A stretch of 64,000 bases of DNA from the NCBI GenBank assembly GCA_964422295.1, contig CAYRAM010000005.1, forward strand, positions 65,264 through 129,263, read 5' to 3'. Source of the DNA: UBA12191 sp964422295 (lineage in GTDB: Bacteria > Planctomycetota > UBA8108 > UBA1146). Below are positions 7,807-16,385 of this stretch, piece by piece. Made by a program: the position numbers and the translations under genes. The stretch's first letter is position 1, and every line of letters starts with the position of its first letter. Under the pieces are notes generated by a model, which searched no databases, was not told the origin of the DNA, and was given only the letters and a program-made list of their open reading frames with translations.

Positions 7807-9828
7807 TCATTCGTCGGTCAATTCTACCGCGGGCTCCACCGAAATCCGGTCATCGAGGCGCACCAGCCATCCCTCTTCGCGAAGGCGATCGAGAAATGCC
7901 GGTGCCTCGCCGTCAGGGCCGCTGATTCTGTGCCCCGGGATAAAGATCTCGCGACGACCGATCTCTGCGTATTTAACCTTCTCTTCATCCAGAATTTCTG
8001 TCAGATCCTTATAACGATCAGGCTTGAGACCGGTGAGGTGGATCGCCGGAGTCACCTGGATCCAATCCATATCCCTGCCCCAGTCGCGGATAGCGACCCC
8101 GACAGTTTCAGGAAGTGGATGTTCACTGGCGGACTCCAAAATCTTGCGAATCTCTTCCACCTGCAAACCGGAGCGGACTCCTGAACGCATCGACTCTGGA
8201 GTGGCCCGGTATCGACGTACTCGTTCGGCGGAAAGTCGCTCTGAAAAACGCGCCAGCTGCAATTCCAGAGCCATCCCCTCGATGCCTTCGGTGATGAGCA
8301 TGATTTCGAAGTCAGGATTGACGAGAATCCTGCATTCGGATGGTTCGACTTCATCCCCGAGCAAAAACTTGCCCAGGTCGGTCAGCAGAAGACAAGAAAG
8401 GGAGCCATCGATGACGCCCACTTCGCACATCCCCAAATTGAGCATTCGGTTAAAGATCCAGAAAGCCAGGTCCGTACCGAGCCGATGTACCGGGCACTGA
8501 AGGCGATCTCGCGAAAAATCTTCTTCCCTGCGCTGACGCAATTGTTGGGCAACTTCTCGCTCCTCCAGATCGAGGAGATAGGTGCTGACCGCATGATCGA
8601 TCAGAGCTTCCAGGGAAATCCACCCCGCGCTGCCAGGTTCCCGCAGGGTATCCAACAAAATGGTGCGCAATCCCTCTTGATGGAATGACCACCGCGCCCC
8701 GGCGCTTTCTTCAAGGAACCGTTGCAGCACGATTTCTGTCTTGCGTCGGAAATCCAGCGCTCGCCACGAACTCAGTCGGGATTCGCTGACTCGCAATTCT
8801 CCTGCAAAGTTTTCGACCAGCCCCAATCGCATCGCCACCCGGAGAACACGAGTGACGGTGTCGCCTTCCAAATAATCGGTCAGTCTCTCCACGGCAAAAG
8901 TTCGCCGCAATTGCTCTGCCAACCTTTTGGGGAAATTGCCCGAGCGTGTCAGCTTGATCGGCTCCTGCTCGATGTGAAGGGTCAATCTTTCGATGTCGAT
9001 CAGCAGGTCGACCCCTGATTCAAGGACGAGGTCGGGCTGAACCTCGCGATGAAGTCGATCCAACGATCTCTTCTGCAGCCACTCCTGAAAGATCACCAAA
9101 GCGGTATCGGGCAAGATAATGCCGTAGTCCTGCAGACGCCCATCGCCGATGGTGCCAATCCCCTTCGCTTGAAGCATCCCGGCCCACTTGTCCACGTCGG
9201 CTTCGGTACGCCCCTTTGATTCGAGATCTTCGGCCAGCTCGTCTGAGTCGAGGTCGAGGACGCCGCGATTGGCCAGCGCCTGCCGGCACAGGTCGGCGAG
9301 CAGCGGATCATCCAAAGCGTTGATCCGCTCCTCCAAATTTTCGCTTGGATCAAAGGTGGCATTCGGCACCATGCGCAGACTGAGGGAGTCCGCAGGGGAG
9401 GCTGTTTTTTCACCCACATTCAGGGCCTTGGCCAGATGCTCCGCCAGCTCATCGGGGATCTCGAGAAATTCTCCATCCCTGGACAGCGATTCCCTTCGGC
9501 GCGTCACGAAGCCGCGCTCCGTCAATTGCCGCACTGTCGATTCGACCTCGACCCGTGAAGCCCCGCGCTCAGCAAGGCCTTGCTGAATCTCTGCTATTTG
9601 CGCCTTCGGCTTCGGTCGCGAAAGCACATCGTGGATGAGGCGTTTTTGGGCCTGGCTCAGTCGCGCAACTCTCTCGGACACACCTTCTCCGGAGATAAAT
9701 ACCTGCTCGACTCTTTTGCGCAGTTCATCGACTCGACTATTCGCCGACTCTCCGGGAAGCCAGAATTGATGGATGGTCTGAAGTTCTGCTTTTTTCAACC
9801 CCCGAAGAAACTTCCCCACTGCGCTCAA
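7807..9828 (-). CDS. Helicase-associated protein (PF13625-like), partner of the XPB helicase
   Basis: 673 aa, acidic and largely helical, with no helicase motifs of its own. The N-terminal half looks like repeated winged-helix units (for example LSQAQKRLIHDVLSRP and GASRVEVESTVRQLTERGF). The C-terminal region VNPDFEIMLITEGI through LPETVGVAIRDWGRD matches the pattern of the 'helicase conserved C-terminal / XPB N-terminal-like' domain of actinobacterial helicase-associated proteins. Its start overlaps the end of the XPB gene by 4 bp (ATGA). It presumably binds the helicase and regulates it or targets it to damaged DNA; archaeal XPB pairs with a nuclease, Bax1, in a comparable arrangement. Nuclease residues were not identified here. 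Confidence 0.65.
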   Translation of the reverse strand: MSAVGKFLRGLKKAELQTIHQFWLPGESANSRVDELRKRVEQVFISGEGVSERVARLSQAQKRLIHDVLSRPKPKAQIAEIQQGLAERGASRVEVESTVRQLTERGFVTRRRESLSRDGEFLEIPDELAEHLAKALNVGEKTASPADSLSLRMVPNATFDPSENLEERINALDDPLLADLCRQALANRGVLDLDSDELAEDLESKGRTEADVDKWAGMLQAKGIGTIGDGRLQDYGIILPDTALVIFQEWLQKRSLDRLHREVQPDLVLESGVDLLIDIERLTLHIEQEPIKLTRSGNFPKRLAEQLRRTFAVERLTDYLEGDTVTRVLRVAMRLGLVENFAGELRVSESRLSSWRALDFRRKTEIVLQRFLEESAGARWSFHQEGLRTILLDTLREPGSAGWISLEALIDHAVSTYLLDLEEREVAQQLRQRREEDFSRDRLQCPVHRLGTDLAFWIFNRMLNLGMCEVGVIDGSLSCLLLTDLGKFLLGDEVEPSECRILVNPDFEIMLITEGIEGMALELQLARFSERLSAERVRRYRATPESMRSGVRSGLQVEEIRKILESASEHPLPETVGVAIRDWGRDMDWIQVTPAIHLTGLKPDRYKDLTEILDEEKVKYAEIGRREIFIPGHRISGPDGEAPAFLDRLREEGWLVRLDDRISVEPAVELTDE

Positions 9829-11504
9829 CTCAGCACCTCCTCTTGCTCTTCGATCTCGTACTGATACCCCTGCTCCATCAGGAAGCGTTGCCTCTTGTGG
9901 GCAAAGTCCTGATCGCGACTGTCGCGGGTCACCAAAGAGTAAAAAGTTGCCTCGCGCCCATCCGATTTGGGTCGCAACACCCGGCCGAGGCGCTGCGCCT
10001 CTTCTTGCCGTGAGCCGTAAGTCCCGGAAATCTGAACCGCCACCGATGCATCGGGAAGATCGACAGCGAAATTCCCGACCTTGCTGACGATGAGCACCGG
10101 AACCTCGCCGTTGCGGAAAGCTGCGTAAAGCTTTTCGCGCTCATCTTGTGGGGTGTGCCCAGTAATCAATGGCGCACCTGTGGAACGGGCGACATCGCGC
10201 AGTTGCCGCAAGTACTGGCCGATCACCAAGATCCTGTCTCCCTCATGGCGCTCAAGAATCTTGTGAAGGCGTTGCAACTTCATTGGATTCTCGGAAGAGA
10301 TGCGGAAGCGGTGTCGCCGATCGGCGTTGAGGTAACTGTCACGCTCCTCTTCGGGCAAATCGAGCCGCACTTCCACGCACCGCACCTTGGCGATAAACCC
10401 TTCCCGCTCCAGATCGCGCCACGGCATGTCGTAAATTCTTGGGCCGATGAGCGTGAAGACTTCGTCCTCACGTCCATCTTCGCGTACCAATGTGGCCGTG
10501 AGGCCCAAGCGCCTGCGCGCCTGAATTTCTGCGGTGAACCGAAACACCGGAGCAGGCAGCATGTGCACCTCGTCGTAGATGATCAGGCCCCAATCATGGT
10601 CAGCAAACAGATCGAGATGGGTAAAATCTTCTGTCTTTGACTTGCGGTGGGCAGTGATCTGGTAAGTCGCAACCGTAATGGGGGCGATGTCTTTGCGCGC
10701 ACCCGAATACTCTGCAACCTGAGATTCATCGAGGTTGGTCCAGCGAATGATTTCATTGCGCCACTGACGAACGCTGGTGATGTTGGGAGCAAGAATCAAT
10801 GTCTGGCATTTGAGTTTTTCGATGAGGCCGATGCCGACCACGGTCTTTCCTGCGCCGCAGGGAAGAACCACAACACCAGATCCTCCGCCTCCGCCCTGAT
10901 CCGAGAAAAATGCATCCACCGACTCGTTCTGGTAGTTGCGCAATTCAAACTCTGACTCTTCGGGAAAGTACAGATCGATGGCAGCCCCGGTGCGAAATCC
11001 AGCCCTGTCCGCAATTGGAAATCCATTGCGAATCATCGCCACTTTGAGTGCGCCGCGATAAACCGGATCGATTTGATAGCTGTGGTCTTCATTGGGATGG
11101 GTCAATATCTCTGCAAGCGATGGGCGATTTGCCAATTGTGAGAGGTGGTCGTCATCCGGTTGGGATGGGCGCAGAATCAATGACTCCCCATCTTCAGCGC
11201 GGATCAATTCAAATCGTCCAAAGCTGTCGAGAGCTTTCGCCACCATGTCGTGGAGTGCCTTCGGTACAGGATAGCGGGCGTGATCCTCAAGCAACTGCAG
11301 GATCTTTTCCTGGCTCCATCCCGATTGGGCAGCGTTCCAGAGAGAGATCGGCGAAATCCGATACTCGTGGAAGTACTCGGGGCTTTTCTCTAGATGGGCA
11401 AAGGCTGCGAGCTCATGCCGCAATCTTTGCGCAGAGGCATGATGAACCTCGAGAAGCAAGGTGCCATCGCTTTGCACGATGAGCGACTTTTCTTCAGTAT
11501 TCAT
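9825..11504 (-). CDS. XPB/Ssl2-family DNA helicase
   Basis: 559 aa from ATG 11504 (MNTEEKSLIVQSDG, the usual bacterial XPB beginning); a longer start at 11582 would add 26 residues unlike the family. Motifs in order: Walker A PCGAGKT (about 215-221), DEVH box (311-314), motif III LTATL followed by RED (341-343), the XPB-specific unwinding motif, and motif VI QRLGRVLRPK. It also has the N-terminal damage-recognition-like region (about 1-190). XPB is a 3'-5' translocase of transcription/repair factor TFIIH in eukaryotes; bacterial homologues unwind DNA in vitro. It heads an operon with the overlapping partner gene. Nucleotide excision repair or a transcription-linked role is inferred. Confidence 0.9.
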   Translation of the reverse strand: MNTEEKSLIVQSDGTLLLEVHHASAQRLRHELAAFAHLEKSPEYFHEYRISPISLWNAAQSGWSQEKILQLLEDHARYPVPKALHDMVAKALDSFGRFELIRAEDGESLILRPSQPDDDHLSQLANRPSLAEILTHPNEDHSYQIDPVYRGALKVAMIRNGFPIADRAGFRTGAAIDLYFPEESEFELRNYQNESVDAFFSDQGGGGGSGVVVLPCGAGKTVVGIGLIEKLKCQTLILAPNITSVRQWRNEIIRWTNLDESQVAEYSGARKDIAPITVATYQITAHRKSKTEDFTHLDLFADHDWGLIIYDEVHMLPAPVFRFTAEIQARRRLGLTATLVREDGREDEVFTLIGPRIYDMPWRDLEREGFIAKVRCVEVRLDLPEEERDSYLNADRRHRFRISSENPMKLQRLHKILERHEGDRILVIGQYLRQLRDVARSTGAPLITGHTPQDEREKLYAAFRNGEVPVLIVSKVGNFAVDLPDASVAVQISGTYGSRQEEAQRLGRVLRPKSDGREATFYSLVTRDSRDQDFAHKRQRFLMEQGYQYEIEEQEEVLS

Positions 11505-12026
11505 AGTGTCTCGACTTCGTTGCGCCACCCCCCGATCATTCGGGGGCCGGTATTGAAAAGCCGCGCCTTGGCGACTCTTCACTCCCAGCGCGGGCGAAGT
11601 CTCACTCCTTGATGGAACTGAGCGCTGATCCTGGCGGGGGGGTCACCCCGTCAAGTCGATGCGCGATTTCCTGAAACATTCGGGCTCCGGGAATTCCCCA
11701 CCCCGGAACCAACTCCCCGACCAGGGGTACCGGAACAACTTTGTTCCTCCCTGGTTACATAAACAACTGGCGCTGACTTCCCGCCCTCCTGATTCCCCCT
11801 GATCAGCGACAAAAAATTCCCCGGATGCAAAGCGCTCTTTCACCATCATCAACTTCTTGTGAGCAGAGCCGCTTTGCTGATCCTGAATGATCAACGAGCA
11901 CGCCCCGCCATCAGATCCCCAAGAACCACTTTTGATTCATGAAAACCTGATGGCAGGATCCTGATGATATGCCACGAAAGAGGAGCCGCATCTACCACCC
12001 ACTTCGGAGAAGTTTTTTGGTAGAAG
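11505..12026. other. Intergenic region between gyrA and the XPB operon
   Basis: About 520 bases with no convincing gene. It must hold the 3' end of the gyrA transcript and the promoter of the helicase operon. An inverted pair (GCAAAGCG near 11826, CGCTTTGC near 11872) could form a long-loop hairpin. A minus-strand frame at 11643-11894 has no good ribosome site and no family resemblance. Confidence 0.4.
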
Positions 12027-14477
12027 TTACTCGGAAGGGGGGTTGACTTCCTCTTGCCCTTCGGTTGTGTCGACCAGTTCCAGGCCGATGACCTTGTCGG
12101 CATCCTTGACTCTGATCAATCGGACACCTTGTGTGTTTCGTCCTATCGGACGAACATCTTTCAGAGAGATGCGAACCAGCATTCCGTTGGATGTCATCAT
12201 CATCGCATCCCTGCTCCCGGAGAGCGTGCGAGCAGAAACTACCGAGCCGTTTCTTTTGGTAGTACGGATATCGATCAATCCTTTGCCGCCCCGTTTTTGG
12301 GTTCTGTACGAAGTGAACTCTGTGATCTTGCCGTATCCGTTTTCGCACACGGTCAACAATGAGCCGCCATCGATCACGATGGTCATCGAGACAACCCGAT
12401 CGCTGGATCCTATACCAATACCGATGACGCCAGCCGCATCTCTGCCCATTGGGCGCACATCGCCCTCGTTGAATCGGATCGCCATCCCGCTCGCCGTGGA
12501 GAGAATAATCTCATCTTCTCCCGAGGTCACGTTGACCCCGATCAGTTGGTCATCCTCGTTGATCTTGACGGCCTTGATGCCGGTCTTCTTGGGCCTTGAG
12601 TACGCCTCCAGGGGCGTCTTTTTGACTTTGCCCAGGCGTGTTGCGAAGACCAGATTGCGCTCGTCGAACTCTGCTACCCGGATCATGTTGAGAATCTTCT
12701 CTTCCTTGTCCAGTTGGACCATGTGTGTCACGGGTTTGCCTTTGGAGGTTCTAGACAGATCAGGAAGCTCGTAAACCTTGAGCCAGTAGACCTTGCCCCT
12801 GTCCGAGAAGAGCAGCAGCGAATCGTGGGTTCCCGCAACGAAGAGGTTTTTGACGAAATCATCCTCGCGCACAGAACCACCGGAAACGCCTGTCCCCCCG
12901 CGCCCTTGGGAGCGGTAGCTGGTTAGCGGGGTCCGCTTGACGTAGCCCTGGTGAGTCAAAGTCACGACCACGTCTTCCTCGGCGATCAAGTCTGCGTAAT
13001 TGATCTCCTCGGCGGCCTCTTCGATGGTGGTGCGTCGCTCGTCTTTGAACTTTTCGTTCAACTCGTGAATGTCTTCTCGAATGATCTCCTTGACCACAGT
13101 GTCATCGGTGAGAACCGTGCGGTGGTACTCGATTTCCTCGCGGGTTTCCGCAAGGTCATCTTGCAACTTTTCCCTTTCGAGCCCTGTCAGTCGGCGCAGC
13201 TGCATCCGCAGAATCGCATCGCACTGAATTCTGGTGAGTGAAAACTCATCCATAAGTGCGTTTCGGGCATCTTCCTCGCTGCGGTTTGAGCGAATCAATT
13301 CGATCACGCGATCGATGTTGTCGGTCGCAGCGATCAGCCCCTCCAAGATGTGCGCTTTTCTTTCCGCCTTGGCCAAGAGATGACGCGAGCGCCTGCGGAT
13401 CACTTCGCGGCGATGGTCGCAATACGCATTCAGCAACTCCATAAGAGTCAGGGTTCGCGGTTTGCCGTTGATGAGCGCGATCTGCTGCACACCGAAGGTC
13501 GTTTGCAATTGGGTGTGCTTGAACAACTGATTGAGGATGACCTGGGCGTTTTCATCCTTCTTGAGCTCGACGACCAGGCGAATGCCCTTTCGGTCCGACT
13601 CATCGCGGATATCCGAGATTCCGGTGACACGCCCGTCCTTGACGAGACCGGCGATGTCGGTGGCAAGTTTCGATTTGGAAACCTGGTAGGGGATCTCTGT
13701 GATGACGATCGCTTCCTTTTGCTTGGTCGCCTCTTCGAAGTGGGTCCGCGCTCTCAGCGTCAGCAGCCCGCGACCCTTCCCGTAGGCTTCATGAATCCCC
13801 CGGCGACCACAGATCACTCCGCCGGTGGGAAAGTCGGGGCCCTCCATCACGCCGAGAAGCTCTGCCATCGTCGTTTCCGGGTTGTCGAGAACGAGTAACA
13901 ATGCCTGGCACACTTCGCGCAAGTTGTGGGGAGCAAAGTTGGTCGACATCCCCACAGCAATTCCCGAACCTCCGTTGACGAGAAGATTGGGGAACCTTGC
14001 CGGAAGCACGGTGGGCTCGTCGCGGGTATCGTCGTAGTTGCGGACAAAGTCGACCGTCTCCTTGTCAATGTCAGAGAGCATGTCGGTGGCCGCATCGGTC
14101 ATGCGCGCCTCGGTGTATCGCATCGCCGCAGGCGGGTCACCATCGATGGATCCGAAGTTGCCTTGGCCGTCGACCATCGTCTGGCGCATGTTGAACGGCT
14201 GTGCCATACGAACCAGCGTCGGATAAATTACGGACTCACCATGGGGGTGGTAGTTACCCGATGTGTCACCGGCAACCTTTGCGCACTTCCTGTGCTTGGA
14301 GCGGGGCCCCAGATTCAGGTCGTTCATCGCCACCAGAATCCGTCGTTGGGATGGCTTGAGGCCGTCTCTCACATCCGGCAAAGCACGCTGGATGATGACG
14401 CTCATGGCGTAGGTCAGATAAGACCCTTTCATCTCTTCTTCGAGAGAAAGGGGGAGGATGCTTGAATCCTGAGTCAT
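12027..14477 (-). CDS. gyrA: DNA gyrase subunit A
   Basis: 816 aa from ATG 14477 (GGAGA 8 bases upstream); an in-frame ATG at 14492 would add five residues. The breakage-reunion domain has the catalytic tyrosine Y121 in AAMRYTEARM and the quinolone-binding helix GNYHPHGESVIYPT. The position of E. coli Ser83 is serine, and that of Asp87 is proline. The C-terminal beta-pinwheel carries the GyrA box as QKRGGKG, marking it as gyrase rather than topoisomerase IV. With GyrB it introduces negative supercoils using ATP. It is the last gene of the block dnaN-dciA-gyrB-panB-panE-gyrA. Confidence 0.97.
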   Translation of the reverse strand: MTQDSSILPLSLEEEMKGSYLTYAMSVIIQRALPDVRDGLKPSQRRILVAMNDLNLGPRSKHRKCAKVAGDTSGNYHPHGESVIYPTLVRMAQPFNMRQTMVDGQGNFGSIDGDPPAAMRYTEARMTDAATDMLSDIDKETVDFVRNYDDTRDEPTVLPARFPNLLVNGGSGIAVGMSTNFAPHNLREVCQALLLVLDNPETTMAELLGVMEGPDFPTGGVICGRRGIHEAYGKGRGLLTLRARTHFEEATKQKEAIVITEIPYQVSKSKLATDIAGLVKDGRVTGISDIRDESDRKGIRLVVELKKDENAQVILNQLFKHTQLQTTFGVQQIALINGKPRTLTLMELLNAYCDHRREVIRRRSRHLLAKAERKAHILEGLIAATDNIDRVIELIRSNRSEEDARNALMDEFSLTRIQCDAILRMQLRRLTGLEREKLQDDLAETREEIEYHRTVLTDDTVVKEIIREDIHELNEKFKDERRTTIEEAAEEINYADLIAEEDVVVTLTHQGYVKRTPLTSYRSQGRGGTGVSGGSVREDDFVKNLFVAGTHDSLLLFSDRGKVYWLKVYELPDLSRTSKGKPVTHMVQLDKEEKILNMIRVAEFDERNLVFATRLGKVKKTPLEAYSRPKKTGIKAVKINEDDQLIGVNVTSGEDEIILSTASGMAIRFNEGDVRPMGRDAAGVIGIGIGSSDRVVSMTIVIDGGSLLTVCENGYGKITEFTSYRTQKRGGKGLIDIRTTKRNGSVVSARTLSGSRDAMMMTSNGMLVRISLKDVRPIGRNTQGVRLIRVKDADKVIGLELVDTTEGQEEVNPPSE

Positions 14478-14519
14478 CGTATCAATCTCCATGTCGCCCG
14501 GGCCTTCCGGCGCCGGTTG

Positions 14520-15533
14520 TTAATTCAAACTCATTTGCACAGGGGTCTCTGTAGAGGCCCCCTCCACCAGGTCGAGGAGCAATCGGTTTGCGGGGGTGGG
14601 GATGTTGTTCTTCTTCCCCAGCTTCACCACCACACCGTTGATCCAGGCGACCTCGGTCATCGCTCCCGAATCCAGGTCCTGGAGCATCGAGCAGCGGTTG
14701 GCTGCCGTTTTTTCACACAGGCTCTTCAGGGCTTCGGCGACTTTTGTCGGTGCCAGGTCGACACCTTCCGCCGCTGCCACCCGCTGCGCTTCGTTGCTCG
14801 CTTCGGTGGCCAGGGCAAAACCGCTACTTGCGGGAAGCTCCCCATTTTCGAGACCCAAAAGTGCACAAACCGGATTGAGCCCGGCGCTGAGGATGGCCTT
14901 CTGCCACATCGCTGCGGCTCCATCTGAAACCTGATGCGCACGCAGTCCCAGGCTGCCCAATGCGCTCGACAAACAACGTGTATCTTCTGCATCTCCAGCG
15001 AATGAGTCGATGGATCCAACGCTGAACTCTCCGTCATCACCGCGGACAGACACGCTTGTGCGGCCCACCTTGAAGAGCCCGTAAGTGGTGCTCGCGATCA
15101 AAAACCGATCGCTATCCAAGGCGCGAAAAGGTGCTGGCAAATCGAGGCCGTTCCCCGGGAACACCAACCGCGTGCCAGAGTTGATTCGCGCAGCCACCTG
15201 GTGCGCCACCTCCGGCAGATCCGTCGCCTTCACTGCAAAGAAGAGCCAGCGAAATGGCTCTCCTGCTGCATCGGTCGCAGCGCAGGGAATCGACTGTCGC
15301 CCCGGGGCATCCACGCCGAAGTCATCCAATGCCTCTTCGTCGCCGGCTCCGCAAACCCGGTACTCCAATTCGGTGGGGATTTCTTCTCTTCCCGGCCTCA
15401 ACAACAAGGAAACATCCCAGCCACGATTTTTCATCAGGGAAGCCATCCAGCCTCCCAATGCGCCACCACCGACGACGCCGATGGGACCAGTGAGCATTTC
15501 ATTGCCAGTGGGTGGGGTTTTCGGTCGGGACAT
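14520..15533 (-). CDS. panE: 2-dehydropantoate 2-reductase
   Basis: 337 aa from ATG 15533, which shares one base with the stop of panB (TGATG). The N-terminal NADPH-binding motif is GVVGGGALGGWMAS (about residues 16-29). The ApbA/PanE substrate region includes NGLD, ASTTYGLF and the C-terminal helix block MWQKAILSAGLNPVCALLG, with the catalytic lysine in WQK. It reduces ketopantoate to pantoate, the step following PanB in pantothenate/CoA synthesis. The tight overlap with panB supports joint expression. Its position between gyrB and gyrA is unusual. An alternative start is the later ATG beginning MLTGPIGVV. Confidence 0.9.
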   Translation of the reverse strand: MSRPKTPPTGNEMLTGPIGVVGGGALGGWMASLMKNRGWDVSLLLRPGREEIPTELEYRVCGAGDEEALDDFGVDAPGRQSIPCAATDAAGEPFRWLFFAVKATDLPEVAHQVAARINSGTRLVFPGNGLDLPAPFRALDSDRFLIASTTYGLFKVGRTSVSVRGDDGEFSVGSIDSFAGDAEDTRCLSSALGSLGLRAHQVSDGAAAMWQKAILSAGLNPVCALLGLENGELPASSGFALATEASNEAQRVAAAEGVDLAPTKVAEALKSLCEKTAANRCSMLQDLDSGAMTEVAWINGVVVKLGKKNNIPTPANRLLLDLVEGASTETPVQMSLN

Positions 15534-16372
15534 CAAACCTCTGGGGTCATTTCTGTGCTCTCGCTCTCGCGATCGAGAAAGCTCTCCCCGTCTGCCGGGA
15601 AATCTCCCGCAGAAACATCTTCCATAAATGACGAGACGGCGGATCGGAAAACTTGCTCCCCTTGGGCGTACTTGCGGACGAAGCGTGGTTTGAAATCCCC
15701 CGACAGTCCAACGAGGTCGTGGAACACGAGAACTTGTGCATCGACATCGCGCCCTGCGCCGATTCCGACGACGGGGATCTCCAACTGTTGGCTGATCTGC
15801 TGCGCCAAGGAAGCGGGAACACACTCAAGAACCAGCGCAAATACTCCGGCGTCCTCAAGGCTGGCGGCATCTTTTGCAATTCTCTCTGCGGATTCGGATG
15901 TATTGCCCTGCACGCGATAACCCCCGAGCTGCGTCGCATTCTGGGGAGTCAATCCCAGATGCCCCATCACCGGGATTCCCGCTTCGACGATGCGGCGAAC
16001 CGTTTCCGCACGCGCTCCTCCGCCCTCGATCTTGACCGCATCGGCGCACCCTTCCTGAATCAGGAGGCCGGCGTTCCGTATCGCTTCGTCGTCGTTGATT
16101 TGGGCCGCCAAAAACGGCATATCTGCGACGACGAAGGTGTCGGGTGCGCCGCGCCGAACCGCCGCCGTATGGTGAATCATGTCTTCGATGGTAACCGGCA
16201 CCGTACTGTTGTGGCCGAGCACCACATTACCCAGAGAGTCCCCGACCAGAATCACTGGCACGCCAGAACCCTCAAGGATCCGAGCAGTGGGGGCATCATA
16301 TGCGGTCAGGCATACCCACCGTCGCCCTTCGGATTTCCAGGCTCTCAGTTGATCGAGACGTATCTGTGCCAT
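15533..16372 (-). CDS. panB: 3-methyl-2-oxobutanoate hydroxymethyltransferase
   Basis: 279 aa from ATG 16372 (AGGAG upstream, MAQIRLDQL); longer starts would run into gyrB. Family motifs: LTAYDAPTARI, VILVGDSLGNVVLGH (metal-binding Asp), MPF, EGCADAVKIEGG and GHLGLTPQ, ending with PVVGIGAG and FKPRFVRKY. It transfers a hydroxymethyl group from methylene-tetrahydrofolate to ketoisovalerate, giving ketopantoate for pantothenate synthesis. It sits 13 bases after gyrB and overlaps panE, so it is transcribed with the gyrase genes. Confidence 0.96.
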   Translation of the reverse strand: MAQIRLDQLRAWKSEGRRWVCLTAYDAPTARILEGSGVPVILVGDSLGNVVLGHNSTVPVTIEDMIHHTAAVRRGAPDTFVVADMPFLAAQINDDEAIRNAGLLIQEGCADAVKIEGGGARAETVRRIVEAGIPVMGHLGLTPQNATQLGGYRVQGNTSESAERIAKDAASLEDAGVFALVLECVPASLAQQISQQLEIPVVGIGAGRDVDAQVLVFHDLVGLSGDFKPRFVRKYAQGEQVFRSAVSSFMEDVSAGDFPADGESFLDRESESTEMTPEV

Positions 16373-16385
16373 ACCCCTGCTTCTC

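Noticed and set aside
11643..11894. 83-aa minus-strand frame between gyrA and XPB
   Set aside because: No ribosome site, no recognisable family, and composition like surrounding non-coding DNA.
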